Assembly (NCBI RefSeq): GCF_023898315.1
Contig: NC_064622.1
Coordinates: forward strand, 351,397,234 to 351,461,233
DNA length: 64,000 nucleotides
Reading direction: 5' to 3'
Source of the DNA: Schistocerca nitens
Taxonomy: Eukaryota; Arthropoda; Insecta; Orthoptera; Acrididae
A program made the position numbers and the translations under genes. This document shows, in pieces, positions 55,735-64,000 of this stretch. The stretch's first letter is position 1. Each line of letters opens with the position of its first letter. The notes beneath the pieces were generated by a model. The model searched no databases. It was given only the letters and a program-made list of their open reading frames with translations, and was not told where the DNA came from.

Positions 55735-56600
55735 GAAACCGGTTGTTGTTTTTGTGGTCTGCAGTCCTGAGACTGGTTTGATGCAGCTCTCCATGCTACT
55801 CTATCCCGTGCAAGCTTCTTCATCTCCCAGTACCTACTGCAGCCTACGTCCTTCTGAATCTGCTTAGTGTATTCATCTCTTGGTCTCCCTCTACGATTTT
55901 TACCCTCCACGCTGCCCTCCAATACTAAATTGGTGATCCCTCGATGTCTCAGAACATGTCCTACCAACCGATCCCTTCTTCTCGTCAAGTTGTGCCACAA
56001 GCTCCTCTTCTCCCCAGTTCTATTCAATACCTCCTCATTAGTTATATGATCTACCCACCTAATCTTCAGCATTCTTCTGTAGCACCACATGTCGAAAGCT
56101 TCGATTCTCTTCATGTCTAAACTATTTATCGTCCACGTTTCAGTTCCATACATGGCTACACTCCATACAAATACTTTCAGAAACGACTTCCTGACATTTA
56201 GAGCTATACTCGATGTTAACAAATTTTTCTTCTTCACAAACGCTTTCTTTGCCATTGCCAGTCTACATTTTATATCCTCTCTACTTCGACCATCATCAGT
56301 TATTTTCCTCCCCAAATAGCAAAACTCCTTTACTACTTTAAGTGTCTCATTTCCTAATCTAATTCCCTCAGCATCACCCTAGTTAACTCGACTACATTCC
56401 ATTATCCTCGTTATGCTTTTGCTGATGTTCATCTTATACCCTCCTTTGAAGACACTGTCCATTCCGTTCAACTGCTCTTCCAAGTCCTTTGCTGTCTCTG
56501 ACAGAATTACAATGTAATCGGCGAACCTCAAAGTTTTTATTTCTTCTTCATGGATTTTAATACCTACTCCGTTAAGGAAATAAAATGTTTGTGCAACTGG
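55735..56600 (-). mobile_element. LINE (family B), C-terminal part
   Basis: On the - strand, a 199-codon frame (55716-56315) reads GRKITDDGRSREDIKCRLAM, NVRKSFLKVFVWSVAMYGTE, TWTINSLDMKRIEAFDMWCY, RRMLKIRWVDHITNEEVL, LWHNLTRRRDRLVGHVLRH, GKNRRGRPRDEY and DVGCSRYWEMKKLARDRVAWR. Upstream, in other frames (56400-56600), are remains of the catalytic region and the LKIQ-type stretch. This C-terminal layout is common in insect non-LTR elements of the RTE or related groups. The clade is uncertain. The 5' part is missing. Confidence 0.88.
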
Positions 56601-58329
56601 CCGCTCTTTATTTCAATGAATACAAATACAATTGTTGAAGATGGATGAAATACTAAACTTAACGTTAAGCCAGATGCAAAGAACCATCTATTTCTACAGG
56701 GAATACCAAACTGAAGGCTCTCAGGATCTGCAACCACATTAATTTTAACAAAGAATGTACTGCCAATAAGCTTTCTGGAGAAGGGCACTAGGTGGGTGAA
56801 GCCGGTTAAGGATTAATTTCTCATTATTATATTCAGACGTACATCGGGAACCACTATCGATCTCAGTTCCTCCAAGAGATGCTTTTCTTGTTCTTTCTTT
56901 GAACACTTCACTTACAAAACGTCTCCAATCATTTTTTCTTCGCTCCAGTCACGTCACTTCCTTCCAATGGATTTTCACAGACAAAGTAATTCACTTCCTC
57001 AGTAATCATGCCTCTAAAAATGAGAACGACACTGCAGAACAATAGACACCTACTGATGATTCAGGCAGAATATTTGAACTCTGTCAGCAGGTCTTCCGTG
57101 CAAGGGGACGCCCCAATCCCTAGTCGGTGCGTCCCTTTACGCCTGTGGCAAAGAAAAGGTTACCAAGAAAATATTTAATATTATGGGAAATTTTCTCTAG
57201 GTTAATTTTTTACATAAGTATTTTCGTCGTAGAGCTGGAAAGGAGGTATTGCCAAAAAACTGTTTTTGGCGGTAATTTGCCAATGTGGTGGTAGGAGCAG
57301 AGGGCGAGCGGGAGGTTAGGAAGTGGTGGAGTGAAAATCCGAAAAGAGCCGTCGAAATCTACGAAAATACCAGTTTTCATAACTCCCACAAAACTTTCTC
57401 CCCTTTTGAGCACCAAATGACTACTAAAGCTGTACGCAGGTACGAGACTCGTCTGAAAAGGCGATGTTGTGCCATTCCAGCGTCCATTTCTGCCTTTGGG
57501 CACTCACCATCAGCGCGCCTTCTCTACTGCCGCGCAAGATAAGCCGCGATAGTGGTCACCGTGCAGAAAGATCATTGTGCTCCAGATGACTATAATTTCT
57601 ATAATGATTCTTTGTTTTCTCTTCCTATCTACTGTCAGTCTGAAGATAACTACTGGTTGTTCGAAACTGGTTACGTCATTTTGAAAGAAATAAAAAAAAA
57701 ATGAAGCAACTACGTTTTTATCACTGTTGGCGGGTGGATAATGGTGTTCGACCTCGGAAGGCCCGAAACCACAGTAGAGTGAGTAATTCCTTTCAGTTTT
57801 CAGGGTTGTGTGTAGATCTGCTAGTCGGTCTCTCCAGGTGTGATCGTCGACAGACTGATTGACCGCCAACAGACGAAAAACTCGTTTTGAAAACGTGCGG
57901 ACTTTGTTAGTAAGCTGCTCAGAAGAAATGCTTATGTTTTTGCATGTTAGCATATGTGCTATTGTCCAGTAAAATTACGATACCAGGTAGGTGGCATGCA
58001 ACAAATATCAAGTTGATATGAAGTGTATTACAAGATTAGATAGAAAAAAAAAGTTTAACATTTCAGTATTTCAGTGTGACCGCCAAAAGTACGTGAGAAT
58101 AACGCAATTTACATTTTGTGTAAGAGAGAACATTATACAGTGAGTTTGTTATTCGGAAATACAATATGTACAAGGCTATTATGAATGACTGAAGCGATTT
58201 CATAGATTCATTGTAGCTACAGTAACCGACATCTTGTCAAAAAACTCATAGAGAAAAGCTCAAAAAGTCCTGTATTGGTGCAACGGCACTTCAGGTTTCT
58301 GCCACGAGAACGCAATAGTGAGCATTTAG
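56601..58329. other. No recognised feature
   Basis: About 1.7 kb. Near 57640-57700, sequence like GTCTGAAGATAACTACTGG and TCGAAACTGGTTACG resembles the 3' part of a dispersed insect repeat. A 147-codon antisense frame at 57510-57953 spans it and has no recognisable domain. Confidence 0.4.
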
Positions 58330-59100
58330 GAAATAAGGGGATAGCTGCTGACATGTGTGAGAAAGTGAAAGTTGTGCTTGGAAGGCATTCACATCAGTCT
58401 GCCGTAACAGTGCAACAAGACTTCAGGACGAAATTCAGCAAAGATTTAGGAACAGTCAGTTCCATTCAGCGATGGTATGCACAGCTTAAAGCTTCAGGAT
58501 GCCTCTACAAGGCAAATCAACAGGTCGTCCAACATTGAGTGAAGAAACGGTTGACCGTGTGCGGGCGAGTTTCGTACGTAGCCCAGAGATCTCGACGAAC
58601 AGAGCAAGCAGAGAGCTGAAGATAGCACAATTTTATCGGAAGATCTTAAGTAAAGGAATGAAACTGAAGCCTTACGGCTTGCAATTGCTACAAACCCTGA
58701 CTCCCGATGACAAAGTCAGACACTTTGAATTTTCGCCGCAGTTGCAACAGCTTATAGAAGAGGATGAGTGTTGTGAGAAACTTATCTTCAGTGATGAAGC
58801 AACATTTTTTTTTTAAATGGCACAATAAACAGGCAAAATGTGCGAATCTACACGCTTTCGTGCAGCACATTCGGGATTCATCAACAGTTAATGTGATCTG
58901 CACAGTCTCGCTAGTTAAAGTTTATGGTCCCTCGTCCTTCTGCAATAAGACCGTTGCAGAACATCTGTATCTGGACATGCCGCAAAACTATCTCATGCCA
59001 CAACTGAAGACCGACAGTGTGGACTTCATCTATAAACAGGATGGAGCTCCACCTACTTCCATCATGATGTTCACGAATTCTTCAACAACAAATTGAGAAT
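58330..59100 (+). pseudogene. Mariner-like transposase relic, + strand
   Basis: Frames in order: an N-terminal helix-turn-helix region (HQSAVTVQQDFRTKFSKDLG, SIQRWYAQLKASGCLYK), the linker KSTGRPTLSEETVDRV and SFVRSPEISTNRASREL, then CCEKLIFSDEATFFF (first catalytic Asp), LVKVYGPSSF, YLDMPQNYLMPQL and VDFIYKQDGAPPT (second Asp). It stops soon after NNK-like sequence near 59090, so the third catalytic region is missing. At least two frame changes break it. It belongs to the same broad insect mariner group as the relics at 13588, 22331 and 63067. No inverted repeats were found. Confidence 0.8.
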
Positions 59101-59640
59101 AAGCTGACAAGTAGGCACCTACGGTTCATAAGGGTCTCGACATATTACTACCGTATCATTGGTACGGACCAGTGCACTTCAATACACGTGTTTGCTGCTA
59201 CAAATTATACCTACAATCCTGCTACTTAAAACAAATTATAATCGTAACAATAACTGCAACAATGACTTCATAAAAACATGACCAAATGTTGCGCACCCAT
59301 TGTACATCCCTCGCACGATGAATATGTTAGACCAGACACAATTTCGGAAATAATGTGTTTCAGGTGTCGGATAACAGCGAATCAGTCGTGATGTTACGCT
59401 GATGTGGTGAATCTTGCTGATCCTACACTCGACTGGGATGCCGACGGACGATACAAGTTCTAAATAGACCCTAAGCACGTGGCAAGGCGAAGTAATCCAT
59501 TCGTCGTTTCAAATAATTTCTCTACTACACTGCAGCTCTCATTAATCTCATTACTCATTGCTTAACGTCCACTGCATGTACACCAATGAAAATCTCTTGT
59601 ACATAATCGAGAATGTAACGTGTTTAATAAGCTCACCGAA
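59101..59640. other. No recognised feature
   Basis: About 540 bases between two transposon relics. Nothing is recognised. Confidence 0.4.
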
Positions 59641-60620
59641 GAAAATTACTCAGCTCTAGAGAAGTCATTGAAAACATAATTTAATATAGTGAAATTCCGG
59701 CCCTGGGCGTAATAACCATCAGGAGTCGATAAGAGATTGAGTCCACGAGATTGTGCAGGTACGTTGAATCCAGGTTATGCCTCTCGCTGAGGATTTGATC
59801 ACACAGTTCCACCAAGTTTCTAGGATGATGATGACGGCGTTTTACCATTTGTTCCAACATATTCCACATATTGTCTATGAGATTCAATTCAGGTAATTTT
59901 GGAAGCCAATCGAGATGTAATAAGCTGGGGGAGTAATAAGGAAACCAGTAGCGTATTCATCCAGTCAGCTGTTGTCGTCTTATGAACCTGTGTGAGCGAT
60001 GGCCTTTTGCGAGCTGACAGACTCCACATGTTCGTTGGACGGAGCTCTGAAATGTTGGAATGGATCTTCCTTCATTGCCTGTAGCAATACCTGTTGGGTT
60101 TGGAAGCGATTTCGATTCACAAGCGGTGAGAAACGTCTCTGGTCCCTCTGAGTCAGGATCTTTTACCGACCACAATTCCGACGTGGTGTTTCGTCGCCGC
60201 GTGTGTTACACCGCCTTCTAGGCGCTTCGGTCCGGAACCGCGCGACTGCTACGGTCGCAGGTTCGAATCCTGCCTCGGGCATGGATGTGTGTGATGTCCT
60301 TAGGTTAGTTAGGTTTAAGTAGTTCTAAGTTCTAGGGGACTGATGACCTCAGCAGTTAAGTCCCATTGTGCTAAGAGCCATTTGAACCATTTTTTTGTTA
60401 CACCGCTGCTTGTAGACACGCTCAAGTGTCCGCCGCGAAGTACTAGAAAATCCAGCAATTTGACACACAGTATGGCTGTAGGCATGACCAAACACAATTG
60501 CTCCTATTTTTCTCACTCTGTCACGTCCTTATATTTACGTACAATGTCCGCTTGGAACATAAATGCCTCACTGATCGCCACTGGCTTGTGATCACATAGA
60601 GGCAGTGTGCGGGCGGTTGA
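59640..60620 (-). mobile_element. Tc1-like relic, - strand, interrupted by a SINE
   Basis: The C-terminus on the - strand, 59681-59887, reads NLIDNMWNMLEQMVKRRHHH, NLVELCDQILSERHNLDSTY and LMVITPRAGISLY, the usual end of a Tc1 transposase. The N-terminal part lies at 59957-60197 (ACESKSLPNPTGIATGNEG) and 60396-60500 (VFGHAYSHTVCQIAGFSSTS in one frame), split by the SINE at 60215-60395. The middle of the transposase, with the first two catalytic positions, is absent. Confidence 0.75.
60215..60395 (+). mobile_element. tRNA-derived SINE (main family), 5'-truncated, in Tc1 relic
   Basis: An 11-bp target duplication TGTTACACCGC flanks it (60204-60214 and 60396-60406). The copy starts at CTTCTAGGCGCTTCGG and so lacks the A-box end of the head. 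The B box GGTTCGAATCCTGC and the tail ending AGCCATTTGAACCAT are intact. Truncation with a perfect target duplication shows incomplete reverse transcription at insertion. Confidence 0.92.
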
Positions 60621-61544
60621 GGACGTGACTCGATCGCCGCGCCATCTGTAAAGGCTTCACGATTAATCCGTGCGCGCGCACTGGGGTGGCCAATTTAATG
60701 AATTTTAATTTAATGAAAGCTAAAAGGCTTAATTCATTAAAAGAAAAGAATGTGTGTTTTCCACGTGCCTTTCACAAATGTGAGAAGGAACTAACATAAA
60801 GATGTGTCGTCATGTAGCAATGTGTTCCAGTTGCCCCTGAAAGCGAAGAGGCAACATTTGATCTGGGAGTCAGTCCTACACAACGGCCAGCGTGCGACAG
60901 GAGTGCTATGCTTGCACAGGGAAGGCGATAAATGCGCAGGAGGATCACAGACCGCCTGGCCAGCACCGGCAAACTCCGCGTGGCGTGACTCCCGGTTTCA
61001 CGGTCTTGCCTGCAGGCAGATAAATACGGCGCCGTATCGCCGTGCACCGCTGCCGGTTTCTGTCGGTCAGCCGCCGAGTCCGCGCTTTCCTACTTCGATA
61101 ACTGTAATACGGTCGAGATCCTACGTCTCTCTCTGGAGGAACTGTCAGATTTTTGGTGAACAGTTGCTCTAATTATCTTAGACTGTCACTAAATTTTGTA
61201 TAAGGCAAGGTGACCGCCCGCTGGGTTGCACGACTGCTCACAGCCGTTCAGCAGAGACAGTAGAGGGAACCTCAAGGCTGTGTCTGGGCTATCGAGATGA
61301 CATCTGATTACAGGAGATGAGTGCTGGCTACATCACTATGACAAAGGAGTGATCGAGGATTGGAAACATGTGGAGTCACGAATGCTGAAGGAGTTGGAGA
61401 CCCAACCATCGTCTGGCAATGTAATGCTGGATATTTTTTGCGACTGCCATCGTGTGATGTTAACAGATAATATTTGTAGAAGCAAAACGTCACAGGTGTA
61501 TCTAGTAGATGGGGGTTAAAGCACTCATTTTTGGCTTTCCTAAA
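60621..61544. other. No recognised feature
   Basis: About 0.9 kb, partly GC-rich. A 122-codon + frame at 60804-61172 has no recognisable domain and I do not call it a gene. Confidence 0.4.
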
Positions 61545-61546
61545 TA

Positions 61547-62968
61547 CACTCCTGGAAATGGAAAAAAGAACACATTGACACCGGTGTGTCACACCCAACA
61601 TACTTGCTCCGGACACTGCGAGAGGGCTGTACAAGCAATGATCACACGCACGGCACAGCGGACACACAAGGAACCGCGGTGTTGGCCGTCGAATGGCGCT
61701 AGCTGCGCAGCATTTGTGCACCGCCGCCGTCAGTGTCAGCCAGTTTGCCGTGGCATACGGAGCTCCATCGCAGTCTTTAACACTGGTAGCATGCCGCGAC
61801 AGCGTGGACGTGAACCGTATGTGCAGTTGACGGACTTTGAGCGAGGGCGTATAGTGGGCATGCGGGAGGCCGGGTGGACGTACCGCCGAATTGCTCAACA
61901 CGTGGGGCGTGAGGTCTCCACAGTACATCGATGTTGTCGCCAGTGGTCGGCGGAAGGTGCACGTGCCCGTCGACCTGGGACCGGACCGCAGCGACGCACG
62001 GATGCACGCCAAGACCGTAGGATCCTACGCAGTGCCGTAGGGGACCGCACCGCCACTTCCCAGCAAATTAGGGACACTGTTGCTCCTGGGGTATCGGCGA
62101 GGACCATTCGAAACCGTCCCCATGAAGCTAGGCTACGGTCCCGCACACCGTTAGGCCGTCTTCCGCTCACGCCCCAACATCGTGCAGCCCGCCTCCAGTG
62201 GTGTCGCGACAGGCGTGAATGGAGGGACGAATGGAGACGTGTCGTCTTCAGCGATGAGAGTCGCTTCTGCCTTGGTGCCAATGATGGTCGTATGCGTGTT
62301 TGGCGCCGTGCAGGTGAGCGCCACAATCAGGACTGCATACGACCGAGGCACACAGGGCCAACACCCGGCATCACGGTGTGGGGAGCGATCTCCTACACTG
62401 GCCGTACACCACTGGTGATCGTCGACGGGACACTGAATAGTGCACGGTACATCCAAACCGTCATCGAACCCATCGTTCTACCATTCCTAGACCGGCAAGG
62501 GAACTTGCTGTTCCAACAGGACAATGCACGTCCGCATGTATCCCGTGCCACCCAACGTGCTCTAGAAGGTGTACGTCAACTACCCTGGCCAGCAAGATCT
62601 CCGGATCTGTCCCCCATTGAGCATGTTTGGGACTGGATGAAGCGTCGTCTCACGCGGTCTGCACGTCCAGCACGAACGCTGGTCCAACTGAGGCGCCAGG
62701 TGGAAATGGCATGGCAAGCCGTTCCACAGGACTACATCCAGCATCTCTACGATCGTCTCCATGGGAGAATAGCAGCCTGCATTGCTGCGAAAGGTGGATA
62801 TACACTGTACTAGTGCCGACATTGTGCATGCTCTGTTGCCTGTGTCTATGTGCCTGTGGTTCTGTCAGTGTGATCATGTGATGTATCTGACCCCAGGAAT
62901 GTGTCAATAAAGTTTCCCCTTCCTGGGACAATGAATTCACGGTGTTCTTATTTCAATTTCCAGGAGTG
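61547..62968 (+). mobile_element. Tc1-like transposon, apparently complete, 1422 bp
   Basis: Terminal inverted repeats of about 28 bases start CACTCCTGGAAAT at both ends, with TA at 61545-61546 and 62969-62970. The inside carries a 244-base 5' leader, the open transposase frame at 61791-62813, and a 155-base 3' part with AATAAA at 62907. Nothing visible disables it. The repeats differ by a few small indels, so whether it can still move is not known. Confidence 0.92.
61791..62813 (+). CDS. Tc1-like transposase, 340 codons, open
   Basis: It cuts and pastes its own element at TA sites. The ATG at 61791 is chosen because MPRQRGREPYVQLTDFERGR starts just before the first helix-turn-helix (IVGMREAGWTYRRIAQHVGR). 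A second DNA-binding domain follows, with GTGPQRRTDARQDRRIL, then the linker region RSRTPLGRLPLTPQHRAARL. The DDE domain has VVFSDESRFCLG (first Asp, about residue 154), GPTPGITVWGAISY, LLFQQDNARPHVSRA (second Asp, about 245) and WPARSPDLSPIEHVWDWM (Glu, about 278). Length is normal for Tc1 (about 340). Only 32 residues separate the second Asp from the Glu, against 34 in typical Tc1. The frame ends with GGYTLY. The base use is more GC-rich than the surrounding DNA, fitting a recent arrival. Confidence 0.93.
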   Translation: MPRQRGREPYVQLTDFERGRIVGMREAGWTYRRIAQHVGREVSTVHRCCRQWSAEGARARRPGTGPQRRTDARQDRRILRSAVGDRTATSQQIRDTVAPGVSARTIRNRPHEARLRSRTPLGRLPLTPQHRAARLQWCRDRREWRDEWRRVVFSDESRFCLGANDGRMRVWRRAGERHNQDCIRPRHTGPTPGITVWGAISYTGRTPLVIVDGTLNSARYIQTVIEPIVLPFLDRQGNLLFQQDNARPHVSRATQRALEGVRQLPWPARSPDLSPIEHVWDWMKRRLTRSARPARTLVQLRRQVEMAWQAVPQDYIQHLYDRLHGRIAACIAAKGGYTLY

Positions 62969-63066
62969 TACATTGAAGAGACAAAGAAACTGATATAGGC
63001 ATGCGTATTCAGATACAGAGATATGTAAACAGGCAGAATACGGCGCTGCGGTCGGCAATTCCTATA

Positions 63067-64000
63067 CAGGGTGTTACAAAAAGGTACGGCCAAACTTTCA
63101 GGAAACATTCCTCACACACTAAAATAGAAAGTATGTTATGAGGACATGTGTCCGGAAACGCTTACTTTCCATGTTAGAGCTCATTTTATTACTTCCCTTC
63201 AATTCACATTAATCATGGAATGGAAACACACAGCAACAGAACGTACCAGCGTGACTTCAAACACTTTGTTACAGGAAATGTTCAAAATGTCCTCCGTTAG
63301 CGAGGATACATGCATCCACCCTGCGTCGCATGGGATCCCTGATGCGCTGATGCAGCCCTGGAAAACGGCGTATTGTATCACAGCCGTCCACAATACGAGC
63401 ACATTTGGTACCGGGGTTGCGTAGACAAGAGCTTTCAAATGCACCCATAAATGAAAGTCAAGAGGGTTGAGGTCAGGAGAGCGTGAAGGCCATGCAATTG
63501 GTCCGCCTCTACCAATCCATCGGTCACCGAATCTGTTGTTGAGAAGAGTACGAACACTTCGACTGAAATGTGCAGGAGCTCCATCGTGCATGAACCACAT
63601 GTTGTGTCGTACTTGTAAAGGCACATGTTCTGGCAGCACAGGTAGAGTATCCCGTATGAAATCATGATAACGTGCTCCATTGAGCGTAGGTGGAAGAACA
63701 TGGGGCCCAATCAAGACATCACCAACAATGCCTGTCCAATCGTTCACAGAAACTCTGTGTCGATGACGTGATTGCACAATTGCGTGCGGATTCTCGTCAG
63801 CCCACACATGTTGATTCTGAAAATTTACAATTTGATCACGTTGGAATGAAGCCTCATCCGTAAAGAGAACATTTGCACTGAAATGAGGATTGACACATTG
63901 TGGGATGAACCATCCGCAGAAGTGTACCCCTGGAAGCCAGTCAGCTGCTGATAGTGCCTACACACGCTGTACATGGTACGGAAACAACTGGTTCTCCCGT
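63067..64000 (-). mobile_element. DD41D-type mariner, truncated by the window edge
   Basis: The left end at 63067 starts CAGGGTGTTACAAAAAGG, preceded by TA at 63065-63066. The - strand transposase has FTDEASFQRDQIV (first Asp, near 63860), DENPHAIVQSRHRHR, GVVG-type and VLIGPHVLPPTLNGARYHDF, NMWFMHDGAPAHFSRS (second Asp, near 63590), RWIGRGGPIAWP and SRSPDLNPLDFHLW (third Asp, near 63465). The second and third Asp are 41 residues apart, which names the group. Near 63410 a short deletion shifts the frame and the normal C-terminus GGHFEHFL is out of frame. An in-frame stop lies near 63960. The rest of the element is beyond the window. Confidence 0.9.

Noticed and set aside
44190-60395. tRNA genes at the box A/box B sequences
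   Set aside because: Each lies at the head of a SINE with a shared non-tRNA body and target duplications; the cloverleaf stems do not pair well.
60804-61172. A 122-codon gene
   Set aside because: No recognisable domain or gene context, and overlapping antisense frames are of similar quality.
1-64000. CRISPR arrays, operons or bacterial genes
   Set aside because: No repeat-spacer pattern is present; introns, SINEs, LINEs and a TATA/AATAAA gene structure show nuclear animal DNA.

Overview
The window looks like nuclear DNA of a large, repeat-rich insect genome, most likely a locust or close orthopteran (Schistocerca-like). The evidence is one host gene split into eight tiny exons by kilobase introns, an abundant tRNA-derived SINE with a tail I associate with Schistocerca, 5S-rRNA-derived SINEs, many decayed LINEs and several Tc1/mariner families. 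Assignment to a species is inference.

Layout. Positions 1-16.7 kb hold the only host gene I can support, on the + strand: TATA box at 515, eight coding exons from 579 to 16565, poly(A) signal at 16660. It encodes a predicted secreted protein of about 257 residues, rich in Gly, His, Tyr and acidic residues. Its introns contain LINE fragments (1.36-3.28 kb, 7.25-8.11 kb), a tRNA-like SINE (4.3 kb) and a decayed mariner-like transposase antisense in intron 6 (13.6-14.56 kb). From 16.7 to 27 kb there is a mosaic of broken repeats: two ~0.7-kb direct repeats with reverse-transcriptase remains flank an AT-rich 3.4-kb block with matching inverted ends. Then come a DD41D mariner relic, a LINE fragment, a pyrimidine-rich tract and a divergent tandem repeat. 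A Ty3/gypsy LTR element, 9.5 kb, lies on the - strand at 27.05-36.58 kb with nearly identical LTRs and a 4-bp target duplication.

From 38.6 to 41.2 kb a LINE is split by a Tc1 element. From 44 to 64 kb the window is a dense transposon graveyard: seven tRNA-SINE copies (six with clear target duplications), two 5S-derived SINEs, a 652-bp inverted-repeat element carrying four CCAAT motifs, and a 1287-bp Mos1-like mariner. There are also two LINE families, another mariner-like transposase, a SINE-interrupted Tc1, one Tc1 with an open 340-codon transposase (61.5-63.0 kb), and a DD41D mariner that runs off the right edge.

The host gene is the only unit with a likely organismal role. The rest records successive insertions, and nested cases give relative ages. 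The least explained objects are the AT-rich inverted-repeat block at 18.3-21.7 kb, the CCAAT-array element at 46.1-46.8 kb, and the Tc1 at 61.5 kb whose last two catalytic residues are unusually close (32 residues apart). All calls come from reading by eye; no database search was run.
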